NCBI GenBank assembly: GCA_023014365.1
Contig: JAEBUN010000031.1
Coordinates: forward strand, 482,405 to 546,404
Direction of reading: 5' to 3'
Source of the DNA: Lepiota brunneoincarnata
Taxonomy: Eukaryota > Basidiomycota > Agaricomycetes > Agaricales > Agaricaceae
DNA length: 64,000 bases
A program made the position numbers and the translations under genes. This document shows, in pieces, positions 22,391 to 33,904 of the stretch. How positions within the stretch are numbered: the stretch's first letter is position 1; each line of letters opens with the position of its first letter. The notes beneath the pieces are model-generated. The model searched no databases, was not told where the DNA came from, and saw only the letters and a program-made list of their open reading frames with translations.

Positions 22391-22430
22391 GTCTTATCCA
22401 TCACTTTTTCTTCTTTCCATCGCCATCGGA
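22385..22430 (-). pseudogene. Terminal scrap of a Pro-rich tail
   Basis: ATCCATCACTTTTTCTTCTTTCCAT matches the last codons and stop region of the tail at 26105-26150 (VVEKGRSDG), then homology stops at ATTGGCCGGGGG. It marks a deletion joining the tail to the 3' flank of unit E. Confidence 0.4.
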
Positions 22431-22526
22431 ACATTGGCCGGGGGGAATCAGTTTTCACAGAAGCTGAAAAACATAGCATTATAGATAAAATAGGACACAA
22501 AACTACATCAAATAAGTACTTGGCAG

Positions 22527-25064
22527 CTATAGGAGGGGAAGGTAATAATAAACAAGAGAATGACTGTCTTGATGATGAACAACAAGGGCCCCCATCTGAG
22601 AGGCCTTTGTCCCACATACCAACACCATAGTCTGTGGTCTACTGATCTGCAATGATCTGACCTCCCCTACCAATGCCCTCATTGGCATCTCAGGTGTGCG
22701 CCAAAAGAAACTAGCCTTAGGCTGAGCAAAACGGGGTAAGTAAAGCAACAGCAACAACCACAACATACATACCTTTGTTCCATCTTCCTGAAATTGCAGT
22801 GTTTCTTCCACACAGATTGCTTGATCCTTGGCTTTCAGTGTTTTAGTGTCAATGAATTCCATGGAGAGACATTCAAGTCGTGTTCCCCTAATGAATCCAT
22901 GTTCCTTTATCAATGTGCGAAAATGCTAGCTTTGTCAGTCCGTTTGCTGGAACTTGCAGAGGATCACGCATACCGTCCAAAGATGTAAGAGAAACCTGAA
23001 GAAGGGTCCGAAGTGATCAGAGTCATCGACAAAATAGCCAGTGACCAGCTGCTTAAAATTCACAGTTTGAAGCGTCTCCAGGCGTTCCCGATCCGAGACC
23101 ACATCTCCAACAGCAAGGGCCGGGTTGGTAAATGCAACACCGCAAGGGCAATCGGGTATCAAGAAATGGCCCCAGTGGACCTGGGCTTCGTATAGTAATC
23201 CAGCTGAAAATATCCGTTTTTCATGTCTGGAACCGACAAGTGGCCACGACAAGTCAATAGCCAGTTGGGGCGCCATGCGAATCTCTGAGATAATGAGCAA
23301 AATTTTATTCCGGAAATGATGAAACGTACTTGGATCTAGGTTATTGCTAACTTGCTGAATGATCTGCGAATAGCGTTTTCGGATATGTGCATGGACCTTA
23401 TTGAGGTCAATGGCATAGCTCCCTGATCGTCTGTGATCCAGAAGAAAGCTAGAAAAAGTGGTGTGAAGAAATCGGATGTTTTCCTTGTGGTCAAGTCCGG
23501 GGGGTGGGATATAAAGAACAGAGGGAAGCCTTTGTAGCGCAGAGCGAACGTCCTCTCGTTTGTAACCGACGATGTTCGAAACGGAGGCTAGGGAGTAACC
23601 AAACAAAGGCAAGTCTCTAGAAAAAAAGCATTCGCGGAGGAGAAGATGGCCCAACAAGTGCTGAATGATCGGAACTGAGGGTTTCGGGATCTTGGCAAGT
23701 ATTTGTTGATAAAGCAGGTCCAGTGTGTTGAAAGGATTGGTTCCAACGCCAGCGAGCATTGGATTGTCAACCTGGGAGATGATGGTCTCGAGTTGGGATC
23801 GTGGGTTCCCAACCTGTGGATCACGTGTGAACCGAAGGAAAAGCTCGGCACACATAAACCAGCCCGATACTGCGTCGGCAATTTTGTTGAATTCAGCTTC
23901 GGATGGCCATTGAGAACCATCGCTGGCGTCGAACATTGCATCATGCCCACGACCACTACTGTACCTTTGCCTCCTTTGGGAATGGGACCCCTTGAGTTGA
24001 TACTGCTCTCGGATCGCTTCAAAGCCGTCTTTGAGATACCGCCGAACATCCCTGCGACTCACATCATCGCCAATCGGTACTTGCAATGACAATAAACCGA
24101 ATTCAACGTCAGGAGATGAGAGGGCAGTCGTAATGTGTCCTTCCGGACGACTTGATATGAGCCAAATAAGCGGAACAAAAGGGAAATCGATGACGAATTT
24201 GGTGATGAGATGAATGATAGTAGTTTGTGCCTCCTCGTCTTTGAGCTCGTCAAGTGCATCCAAGATAACCAGGACATCTTCTTCCTCGTTCAACAAGTCT
24301 CTATTTGCTATCGGTTCTATGATGAATTCGTTGAACTGTCTAGCAATGCTTTGTTGGGGAAGGGAGGGGTCGCGGGCAAATGTCTCAATGAGATATGCCC
24401 GGTAGGGGTCATGCATTCTTGCGAGCTGACACGCTATGGTGGGTATCACCTTGGCAGGATCATGGAACACCGTAGGGATAGCGGGGAGGAGAGGTTCTGG
24501 AGGACTCGCTTGGCCTGAGTGTTTACGTTGATTTGTTTTGTACTCGTCCTTTATCTCAGCGAGATCGACTCGATCACTGAATGGGCCCCACATCAGCTCG
24601 TCACCATCAGCACCACCTGGCTTTACAGTGGGCTTCACGTTCACGTTCCCGGTCGCATTCTGGCATAGCTTGAACCCGGACAAGAATAACGTGACCAACA
24701 ATCGCTCCGGATCGGTTTCTTCTGCAGTTGTCTGCAAGATTGCCGATTTCCCCACACCAGCGGGTCCGTGCAGCCATAATAGTCGCTTTTCTCTTGATTC
24801 ATCTCGAGACCAGTCCTGAATTGTGCGGAGGAGAGTGGCACGTGTGCCGGGGTGGCATCTGGGTGGAGGATCACGTATTTCGGAGTAGAATTCGCAACCC
24901 CTGAAGCGATGTTCGGCGAGATGCGACCAGACTAAAGAAGAGGATAAAATCGAGATTCTGCATTCGGGGCTAGCCTAAGTAGGAGACGCACGCTTCTGCC
25001 AATCCCCATCATCTCGGGTGCTGCGCGAAGCTTCAGACGAATTAAACGGGGTTCTGCCAGGCAT
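22527..25064 (-). CDS. NACHT P-loop NTPase, array unit E
   Basis: Start at 25064 (MPGRTPFNSSEASR). Intron 1 (donor GTGCGTCTCC, acceptor TTCTTTAG) contains an in-frame TAG and must be removed. The main exon reads WSHLAEHRFRGCEFYSEIRD, PPPRCHPGTRATLLRTIQDW, Walker A GPAGVGKS, a long insert (GNVNVKPTVKPGGADGDELMWGP), FHDPAKVIPTIACQLA, Walker B LVILDALDEL, ISSRPEGH and ADAVSGWFMCAELF. Intron 2 is in frame, so exon 3 (IRMAPQLAIDLSWPLVGSRH) is read in the same frame. Exons 4 and 5 give EHGFIRGTRLECLSMEFIDT and FWRTPEMPMRALVGE...VLVCGTKASQMGALV...YYYLPLL with stop TAG at 22527. No break is seen. The upstream site is TTACATAA (25208). Confidence 0.8.
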
Positions 25065-25254
25065 CGTGCACTTGAGGGAAGTGATAATAACTGAAGCTTA
25101 TGATATGCCTCAGTTACTTATCAACAGAGAGGTTTAAGGACACCGACATGAGTAGAGTCAACCATTACGATGTCCCTTTCGTCGGGCACGAGCGTCGTGA
25201 TGAATCATTACATAATTGACAACTGCTCACGGGCAGTGCGCTTCCTTGACGGAC

Positions 25255-25617
25255 AACGACATTTTGGACCTATAGATGCCACCCATGGTAAAAGCCAGCC
25301 CGCACATCAAATCAAGAGAGGCCGTCATATGCGCGAACCAACTTGAAAGCGTCCCATGCAAGCAATAAGAGCACCGACATTATTTTTGCTAGCCTCAAAG
25401 GAGTTCCCACCACATGGCTGACACCTCGTAGATTCCCATCGTTGCTGTGCCTTGCTCAACCCAGCACAGTCGTACATATTACTTGGCTACATATCTCATT
25501 ACTCGGAGTAGCGTAGCCTTATTATCATATCGGCTCAGAAGGATCAGTTTCACAGAGGCCGACAAACGCGGTTTGACATGATAGAACAGTACAAAAGACT
25601 ACGTCAAATAAGTACTT
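25255..25617. repeat. Duplicated flank segments between E and F
   Basis: The left part repeats 18599-18720. The right part (ATCATATCGGCTCAGAAGGATCAG...ACATGATAGAACAGTACAAAAG) is the standard 3' flank found after units B, D, G and H. It leads into the NACHT 3' fragment at 25618. Confidence 0.5.
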
Positions 25618-25718
25618 GACTGCTCAATGGAGGGGAAGGTAATAATAAACAAGGGAATGACTGTCTTGTTCATGGGCTACCAAGACTCCCAGTTGAGAGG
25701 CCTGCGTCCCACATACCA
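25618..25718 (-). pseudogene. Last-exon fragment of a lost NACHT copy
   Basis: The minus strand reads TQASQLGVLVAHEQDS followed by LVYYYLPLH and a stop, the end of exon 5 of the family. The homology ends abruptly at CCCACATACC/AGGGGC (about 25718). The rest of the unit is missing. This is a remnant of a deleted array member. Confidence 0.65.
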
Positions 25719-25729
25719 GGGGCAAGGGC

Positions 25730-26104
25730 AGGTTTTACCACCACTCAACGCCCCTTCCAACGAATGTATTTGGGACACCTGTTTGGACAACGTCTTGTTC
25801 AGTCGGCTCTAGATCCAGCGCCCTTGCCCTTTGTAAATGATGTAGGGGGCGTCGGGCCAAGGCGTACACACGTTGAACAACTCCTTTGGCGGCTCCCTGC
25901 GCCGTAGAATGGCTACATTCTTGCACAAGAAGGCGGGTACACTATCTAATCAACTGGTTCATGGCCTGTCACAATGGGTACATGAGAAAACTGATTATAT
26001 ACACGCTGGAGTAAATATAATTTCAACCGCTTACAATACATCGAGACTCGTGCAGGGGACCTCAGTGGCATCAAAATTGTAATCAATGCTCTCGCTCTCA
26101 TGTC
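25730..26104. repeat. Intergenic repeat block, copy 4
   Basis: It shares ACGCCCCTTCCAAYGAATGT with 2630, AAATGATGTAGGGGGCGTCG with 2720, 22120 and 40877, and the CTATCTAATCAACTGGTTC segment. No gene supported. Confidence 0.6.
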
Positions 26105-26980
26105 CTACCCATCACTCCTTCCTTTTTCTACCACCATCGGAACATCAGCAGCGGTGGTAGCAGCGGGTGGGGCACCATAAAGGGGGGGTACGAGGGGGGT
26201 CAGGTCATCATCGTCTTCGGCAGGGAGTGAATAAGAATTGAGGAAGGCGCGAGGTTCAAAGAGAGAGGTAGATGGTTGGGGTAGAGATGAGAGAGTAGAC
26301 GATTGGGGTGGAGGTGAGAGATCAAGCGAAGGTGTATTGCGTCGTCGCCGAACATATCGGCGACGCGGTCGGGGAGGGGTCGGTGCGGGAAGAAAGACAA
26401 AGGTCGGTTGGGAAAGAGACGAAGGGATCAGTCGGGGAGGAGGTGGAAGGGATGACTGGGGAGGAGACGAAGGGGTTGGTCTGGGACTCCGAGCTGAAGG
26501 GCCCAGGGGGGGTAATTGTAAGGATGAAAGCTGTTGGGAAGGCGAGGGAGGTGAATACGTTGGCGGCTGCAGAATGTCAGCTCCAAAGTTCAGAACCGCA
26601 GGGAGGACATACCGAAGAGAGATGACTGAGCTCATAATGAAATAAATCTCTAATGCTGGGTAGCAAACTCTGTTCTCCCTCAGCTGACTCATCTGAGGAT
26701 GGCAGGTCTGCAAGATATTCGAGGGAGGCCTGCGTACTTGGAAGATCTGGGGTCATGTCCCCGTGCCGTTCATCTAGTGTGGGTGGTCGCCGGAAGGTGC
26801 ATAGGATTTGGGAACGATAAGCGGATAACCCCTCAGTCCTAATAGACACAAACATTACTACCCAACTGGTGCTCGAACACAAACTCTCTATTCTAGATTT
26901 ATGTTCTCCCAGTAACTTCATTATGCGTTGACAACCACTCGGATAGGTATTTGGTATCTCCCGGTCTCCCAAATGCTCAG
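26105..26980 (-). pseudogene. Best-preserved Pro-rich tail gene piece
   Basis: The last exon 26566-26105 encodes about 153 residues rich in Pro, Ser and Arg (PPTYSPPSPSQQLSSLQLPP, RRRYVRRRR). It ends in EPRAFLNSYSLPAEDDDDL, PLYGAPPAAT and VVEKGRSDG. The preceding intron is GTATGTCC...CTGCAG. The upstream exon (about 26980-26615) encodes TEGLSAYRSQ..., then HGDMTPDLPSTQASLE and acidic residues (SSDESAEGEQ). The conserved pairing of acidic DLPSTQ exon and Pro-rich exon across copies shows a real ancestral gene. No membrane segment or N-terminus is recognised here, so I call it a 3' part. Function unknown. Confidence 0.5.
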
Positions 26981-27232
26981 GCCGCAGCAGCTCCCACCAC
27001 ATGCCAGATGAGGCTGACGTTTATAGCTTCCCATCGCTGCTGCGTCATGCCCAACCCTGCACAGTCGTACATTTTACTTGATTACATGCCTTCCCTCTCA
27101 CTAATCAGAGCAGTGTAGCATCATCATCATATCAACCGGGAAGAATCAGTTTTCGCGGAAGCCGAAAAGCATGGCCTGATAAATAGAACAGGACACAAAA
27201 CTACAATCAAATAAGTAGTTGGCCGCTAAAAT

Positions 27233-29767
27233 TTAAAGGAGGGGAAGGTAATAATAAACAAGAGGATGACGGCCATGAACGACCAAGGCCCCCATCTGAG
27301 AGGCCTTTGTCCCACATACCAACACCATAGTCCGCGGTCTACTAACTTGCAATGATCTGACTTCTTGAACCAATGCCCTCATTGACATCTCACGCGTGCG
27401 CCAAAAGGGACTAGCCTTAAGTTGAACAAAACGGAGTGAATAAAGCAACAGCGACAACCACAATATGCATACCTTCGCTGTATCTACCTCAAATTGTATT
27501 GTTTCTTCAACACAGATCGCTTGATCCTTGGTGTTCAGTGTTTTAGTGTCGATGGATTCCATGGAGAGCCACCCTAGCCGTGTTCCCCTGATGAACCCAT
27601 GTTCCTTCACCAACGTGCGAAAATGCTAGATTTGTCAGTGCGTTTGCCGGGAATTGTCAGAGGACTGCGCGTACCATCCAAAGGTTCAGAAGAAACCTGA
27701 AGAATGGTCCGAAGTGATCAGAGCCATGAACGAAATACCCAGTGACCAACTGCTTGAAATTCACAGTCTGAAGCATCTCCAGGCGTTCCTTATCCGAAAT
27801 CAAATCTTTAACAGCGAGAGCGGAACTTATAAAGGCGACGTCGCAGGGGCATCTCGGTATCAAGAAGTGGGCCCAGTGGAATTGAGCTTCATGGAGTAAG
27901 CCAGCTGCAAAGATCCGTTTCTCATGCTTGGAACCGACAAGTGGCCACGACAAGTCAATAGCCATTTGGGGTGCCATGCGAAGCTCTGAGACAATAAGCA
28001 ACTGGTCGTTTGTTCGGAAACGAAGAGACGTACTTGGATCTAGGTTATTGGTAACCTGCTGTATGATCTGCAAATAGCATTTCCAGATGTGTGCATGGAC
28101 CTTGCTGAGGTCAATGGTATAGCCCTCCGATCGCCCCTGATGGAGAAGAAAGCTAGCGAAAGTTGTGTGAAGAAATCGAATGTTTTCCCTATGGTCAAGT
28201 TCGGGAGGTGGGATATAAAGAACCGAGGGAAGCCTTTGTAACGCAGAGCGAACGTCCTCTCGTTTGTAACCGAATATGTTGGAAACGGAGGCGAGAGAGT
28301 AACCAAATAAAGACAAGTTCCTAGAAAAAAAGTCTTCGCGAAGGAGAAGATGGCCCAACAGGTGTTGAACGATGGGAATTGAGGGTTTGGGGATCTTGGA
28401 AAGTATTTGTTGATAAAGCAGGTCCAGCGTGTTGAAAGGATTGGTTCCAATACCAGCAAGCATTGGATTATCAACCTGGGAGACGATGGTCTCAAGTTGT
28501 GATCGTGGGTTCCCAACCGCTGGATCACGAGTGAATCGAAGGAAAAGGTCGGCACACATAAACCAGCCCGACACTGCGTCGGCGATTTTGTTGAACTCAA
28601 CTTTGGATGGCCATTGAGATACATCGCTAGCGTCGAACATTTCGTCGTGCCCACGACCACTACTGTACCTTGGCCTCCTTTGGGAATTAGATCGGTCGAG
28701 CCGGTATCGCTTCCGGATCGCTTCAAAACCGTCTTTGAGATACAGCCGAACATCGTCACGACTCACATCATCGTCAATCGGTATGGGCAGTGACAATAAA
28801 ACGAATTCAACGTCAGGAGATGAGAAGGCGGTCGTTATGTGTTCTTCAGGACGACTTGATATGAGCCAAATGAGAGGAACAAGAGGGAAATCGATGACGA
28901 ATTTGGTGATGAGATGAATGATAGTAGCTTGCGCCTCCTCGTCTTCAAGCTCGTCAAGTGCATCCAAGATGACCAGGGCATCTTCTACCCCATTCAACAA
29001 GTCCCTATTTGCCATTGGTTCAATGATGAATTCATTGAATTGTCTGGCAATGTTTTGTTGGGGAAGGGAGGGGTCGCGGGCAAATATCTCGATGAGATAT
29101 GCCCGGTAAGGGTCATGCATTCTTGCGAGCTGACATGCAATGGTGGGTATCACTTTCGTAGGATCATGGAAAAGCGTGGGAACAGCCGGGAGGAGAGGTT
29201 CTGGAGGGCTCACTCGGTGTGAGGGTTCGGTTTGATTGATGTTATACTCGTCCTTTATCTCGGCGAGATCGACTCGATTGCCGAACGGTCCCCATACCGT
29301 CTCGTCACTATCATCCTCCCATGGGTCTATGGTGGGTTTCACCTTGACGTCTTCAGTCGCATTCCGGCGCAGCTTGTATCCGGACAAGAACAATGCGACC
29401 AACAATCGCTCCGGATCGGTTTCTTCTGCAATTGTCTGCAAGATCGCTGATTTCCCCACACCAGCAGGTCCGTGCAGCCATAATAGTCGCCTTTCTCTTG
29501 ATTCATCTTGAGACCAGTCCTGAATTCTGCGGAGGAGAGTGGAACGTGTGCCGGGATGGCATCTGGGTGGATCACGTATTTCTGAGTAGAATTCGCAACC
29601 ACTGAAGCGATGTTGTGCGAGATGAGACCACACTAAGGGAGAGAATATAGTCGAGATTCTGCATTCGACGCTGCATAAGTAGGAGACGTACGCTTCTGCC
29701 AATCCCCATCATCCCGGGTGCTGCGCGGAGCTTCGGACGAGTTGGGCGGGGTTGCATCGGGCATCAT
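27233..29767 (-). CDS. NACHT P-loop NTPase, array unit F
   Basis: Start at 29767 (MMPDATPPNSSEAPR). Main exon: SGCEFYSEIRDPPRCHPGTR, STLLRRIQDWSQDESRERR, Walker A GPAGVGKS, insert ATEDVKVKPTIDPWEDDSDE, FHDPTKVIPTIACQLA, Walker B LVILDALDEL, ISSRPEEH, ADAVSGWFMCADLF. Introns 1 and 2 keep the frame. Exon 3 is LRMAPQMAIDLSWPLVGSKH. Exon 4 is EHGFIRGTRLGWLSMESIDT. Exon 5 is FWRTREMSMRALVQE...VLVCGTKASQMGALV...YYYLPLL, with stop TAA at 27233. It is nearly identical to unit G over the N-terminal 200 residues, so the two are recent duplicates. It looks intact. Confidence 0.8.
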
Positions 29768-29907
29768 GCGCTTTGGGGAAGTGACAACAACTGATGCCTA
29801 TGGTACGCCTCAGTTCATTGTCAACGGGGAAGCTGAAGGACACTGACAGTGGGGTCAACCGTTACAATGTCCATTTCATCAGGCACCGGCGGGATCATGA
29901 GGAGTCG

Positions 29908-29915
29908 TTACGTAA
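29908..29915. promoter_or_regulatory. TTACGTAA site upstream of unit F
   Basis: Palindromic 8-mer 141 nt before the start codon, followed by TTATCAATCACTC. It lies beyond a conserved GTTACAATGTCCATTTC block closer to the gene. Confidence 0.5.
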
Positions 29916-29934
29916 TTATCAATCACTCACGCGC

Positions 29935-30470
29935 AACCAGTTTAAGGAATGGTTGTCCACAGCCTCGCCTCGAATGGCCTTTCTCTACCAGTATCAGTGT
30001 TCACATCATCAACAAAACATACAAGATTTTTCCCAGGGTTTGTTTCTGTGCCTCTGGACAATGTTCATGCCGTACACCCGGAGGGTGCTTGGAGAACGAG
30101 GGCTAGTGAGCAACAGGGGCAGGGGTGATGTTGGTGGGCGGGTACACTTGCGCCTTGAACTCGAGAGACACGCTCCCATTGACTGGGGTTGCAAGACATG
30201 TGTGCAGATACGGTGAACCAAAGTTCCCAATGCTATCTTTGCTGCCGGAGCCTCGGAACTACCCTGAGCCCGTGTAATTGACGAATGGATCCGCGCCGTT
30301 CTCAACGGTGTTACTGCAGTGGGAGTTCAGAAATCGTCGGTGTATGAAAATAACTGAGCTCATGGGACGTTCAGACAAATGTGTGATGGGTGTTGGTATG
30401 TAGGAAATCATTAGATTAACCGCTGCGCCATTGCATCTCGAACATAAGGCCGAACCTTTCATACCCCCCC
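29935..30470 (-). pseudogene. Ectodomain-like relic upstream of unit F
   Basis: The minus-strand frames contain VNYTGSG and GNFGSPYLHT, then ATPVNGSVSLEFKAQ, a probable intron (GTGTACCC...CACTAG), RVYGMNIVQ and VCFVDDVNTDTGRERPFE. The spacing resembles the extracellular beta-sandwich of agaricomycete type-I membrane proteins (pattern GW...NFG.PY..T.....SFSF.G..V.V.GTN...CFVD). Frames do not join cleanly, so this copy is a relic. The family assignment is from memory of the pattern and is tentative. Confidence 0.45.
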
Positions 30471-30619
30471 TTGATTTCTTTTTATCCCACCCACCACACT
30501 ATTTCACAGGTTCATTGTTCGCTGGTTACCACTAAGTATCAGTTTCCATAGAAATCGAAAAGCGCGATTTGATGTAATAGAACAGTACAGAAAACCACAT
30601 CAAGCAAGTACTTGACTGC

Positions 30620-33170
30620 TTAATGGAAGGGAAGGTAATAATAAAGGAGGGGATGAATACCTTGATGATAGGCAATCAGGGCCCCCATCCGAGAGGCCTC
30701 TGTCCCACATATTAACACCATGGTCTGCGGTCTACTGGCCTGCAGTAATCTGACTTCTTGAACCAATGCCCTCATTGACATCTCATGGGTGCGCCAAAAG
30801 GGAGTAGCCTTAGGCTGAACAAAGTGGAGTGAGTAAAGCAACAGCGACAACCACAACATATATATATACCTTTGTTACATTTTCCTGAAATTGCAGTGTT
30901 TCCTCAACACAGATCGCTTGATCCTTGGTGTTCAGCATTTTAGTGTCGATGGATTCCATAGAGAGCCCCTGAAGTTGTATTGCCCTGATAAATCCACATG
31001 GGTTTGCCAGTATGCGAAAATGCTAGATTTGTCAGCTTGATTGCCGGGACTTGTCAGAGGACCACGCATACCATCCAAAGGCTCAAAAGAAACCTGAAAA
31101 ATGGTCCGAAGTGATCAGAGCCACCGACAAAATAGCCAGTGACCAACTGCTTGAAATTCACGGTTTGAAGTATCTCCAGGCGTTCCTGGTGCGAGATCGC
31201 ATCTCTGACAGCAGGAGTCGGGTTGGAAAAGGCAAAACCGCAAGGGCAACGGGGAATCAAAGAGTGGGCCCAGTGGAACTGGGCTTCATGTAGCAGGCCA
31301 GCTGCAAATGTCCGTTTCTCATGCCTAGAACCCACAAGTGGCCACGACAATTCCACGGCCAGTTCAGGTGCCATGCGGAGCTCTGAGATAGTAAGTAAAC
31401 CAACCATTTTCATTCCAGAAATGAAGTAACATACTTGGATCTAGGTTATTGCTGACCTCCTGTATGATCTGCGAATAGCGTTTCCAGACATATAGCTGGA
31501 TTTTTTTGAGGTCAATTGCATAGATCCCTGATCGTCTCTGATCAAGGAGAAAGCTAGAAAATGTTGTGTGAAGAAATCTAATGTTTTCCTTGTGGTCAAG
31601 TTCGGGAGGTGGGATATAAAGAACCGAGGGAAGTTTTTGGAGCGCGGAGCGAACTTCCTCTCGTTTGTAAACGAGAACGTTAGAAGCGGAGGCTAGAGAG
31701 TAACCAAATAGAGACAGGTTACTAGAAAAGTAGCCTTCGCAAAGGAGACAATGGCCCAACAGGTACTGAACGATGGGAATTGAAGGCGTTGGGACCCTGG
31801 AAAGTATTTGTTGATAAAGCAGGTCCAGTGTGTTGAAAGGATTGATTCCAACGCCAGCGAGCATTGGATTATCAACCTGGGAGACAATGATCCCAAGTTG
31901 TGATCGTGGGTTCCCAACCGCTGGATCACGAGTGAATCGAAGGAAAAGGTCGGCACACATAAACCAGCCCGACACTGCGTCGGCGATTCTGTTGAATTCA
32001 GCTTCGGATGGCCATTGAGATACATCGCTGACGTCGACCATTGCGTCGTGCCCACGATCACTACTGTCCCTTCGCCCCCTTTGGGAATTGGACCCGTCAA
32101 GTTGATATTGCTTCCGGATCGCTCCAAAGCCGTCTTTGAGATACTGCCGAACATCGCCACGACTCACATCATCGTCAATCGGTATGGGCAGCGACAATAA
32201 AAAGAATTCAACGTCAGGAGATGAGAAGGGGGTCGTTATGTGTCCTTCAGGTCGACTTGATATGAGCCAAATAAGGGGAACAAGAGGGAAATCGATGACG
32301 AATTTGGTGATGAGATGAATGATAGTAGCTTGCGCCTCCTCGTCTTCAAGCTCGTCAAGTGCATCCAAGATGACCAGGGCATCTTCTACCCCATTCAACA
32401 AGTCCCTATTTGCCATTGGTTCAATGATGAATTCATTGAATTGTCTGGCAATGCTTTGTTGGGGAAGGGAGGGGTCGCGGGCAAATGTCTCGATGAGATA
32501 TGCCCGGTAAGGGTCATGCATTCTTGCGAGCTGACATGCAATGGTGGGTATCACTTTGGTGGGATCATGGAAAAGTGTGGGAACAGCCAGGGGGAGAGGT
32601 TCTGGAGGGCCCACTCGGTGTGAGGGTTCGGTTTGATTGATTTTATACTCGCCCTTTATCTCGACGAGATCGACTCGATTGCCAAACGGTCCCCATACCG
32701 TCTCGTCACTATCATCCTCCAATTGGTATACGGTGGGTTTCACCTTGACGTCTTCAGTCGCATTCCGACGCAGCTTGTATCCGGATAAGAATAATGTGAC
32801 CAACAATCGCTCCGGATCGGTTTCTTCTGCAATTGTCTGCAAGATCGCTGATTTCCCAACACCAGCAGGTCCGTGTAGCCATAATAGCCGCCTTTCCCTC
32901 GATTCGTCTTGAGACCAGTCCTGAATTCTGCGGAGGAGAGTGGAACGTGTGCCGGGATGGCATCTGGGTGGATCACGTATTTCTGAGTAGAATTCGCAAC
33001 CACTGAAGCGATGTTGTGCGAGATGAGACCAGACTAAGGGAGAGAGAATACAGTCGAGATTCTGCGATCGGCGCTGCACAAGTGGGAGACGTACGTTTCT
33101 GCCAACCCCCATCATCCCGGGTGCTGCGCGAAGCTTCGGACGAGTTAAACGAGGTTGCATCGGGCATCAT
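30620..33170 (-). CDS. NACHT P-loop NTPase, array unit G
   Basis: Start at 33170 (MMPDATSFNSSEASR). Main exon: SGCEFYSEIRDPPRCHPGTR, Walker A GPAGVGKS, a 60-70 residue insert (ATEDVKVKPTVYQLEDDSDE...WGPFGNRVDLVEI), FHDPTKVIPTIACQLA, Walker B LVILDALDEL, ISSRPEGH, and a second insert SSDRGHDAMVDVSDVSQWPS before ADAVSGWFMCADLF. Exon 3 is LRMAPELAVELSWPLVGSRH. Exon 4 is GFIRAIQLQGLSMESIDT. Exon 5 is FWRTHEMSMRALVQE...VLICGTEASRMGALI...YYYLPFH, with stop TAA at 30620. It shares a 235-bp identical tract with unit H (31950-32184), a sign of gene conversion. It looks intact. Confidence 0.8.
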
Positions 33171-33312
33171 GCGCTTTGGGGAAGTGACAACAACTGATTC
33201 CTATGGTATGCCTCAGTTCATTGTCAACGGGGAAGTTGAAGGACACTGACATGGGTGGGGTATGTCGTTACAATGTCCATTTCATCAGGCACCACTGGGT
33301 CATGAGCAATCG

Positions 33313-33320
33313 TTACGTAA
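33313..33320. promoter_or_regulatory. TTACGTAA site upstream of unit G
   Basis: Same palindrome, 143 nt before the start codon, in the same order relative to the GTTACAATGTCCATTTC block as in unit F. Confidence 0.5.
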
Positions 33321-33344
33321 TCATCAATATCACTCACGGGCAAC

Positions 33345-33900
33345 CGGTTTAGGGAATTGTTCTCCACAGCGTCGCCTCGAATGACCTTTCTCTACCAGTA
33401 TCAATGCTCACATCGTCAACAAAACATCCAAGATTTTTCCCAGGGTTCGTTTCTGCGCCTCTGGGCAATGTTCATCCCGTACACTTGGAAGGTGCTTGGG
33501 GAACGAGGGCGAGTGGGCAACAGGGACGGGGGTGATGCTGGTGGGGGTACACTTGCGCCTTGAACCCGAGAGACACGCTCCCATTGACTGGGGTTGCAAG
33601 CCATGTGCGCAGATACGGTGGTCCAAAGTTCCCAACGTTATCTTTGCTGCCGGAGCCTCGGAACCACCCTGAGCTCGTGTAAGTGATGAATGGATCCGCG
33701 CCGTCCTGACGATGTACCGCAGTGGGCTTCAGAGGTCGTTGTAGGATGTTAACCGAGCTCGTGAGACATTCAGACAAATGTGTAATGGATGTTGGTATGC
33801 AGGAAATCATTGGATTAATCCCTGCGTCGTTGCATCTAGCAACAAGCCTTCGCGGTTGGCAGTGGTTAGTATCGGCATCCCCTGTAAGCCTGCTGGCTTA
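33345..33900 (-). pseudogene. Ectodomain-like relic upstream of unit G
   Basis: Best copy of this relic: SCIPTSITHLSE, GADPFITYTSSGWFRG, KDNVGNFGPPYLRT, ATPVNGSVSLGFKAQ are in one frame. After a probable intron the frame shifts to RVYGMNIAQ, and a CFVDDVSIDTGRERSFE segment. The order matches a basidiomycete extracellular beta-sandwich module. Frames are broken and no signal peptide is attached. Downstream of it on the same strand comes the NACHT start, not a membrane anchor. Confidence 0.45.
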
Positions 33901-33904
33901 CTTC

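Noticed and set aside
26238..26645. Plus-strand Gly/Arg/Glu-rich frame of 135 codons
   Set aside because: It is the complement of the Pro/Ser/Arg-rich tail exon, whose frame, intron and terminal block are conserved in the other copies.
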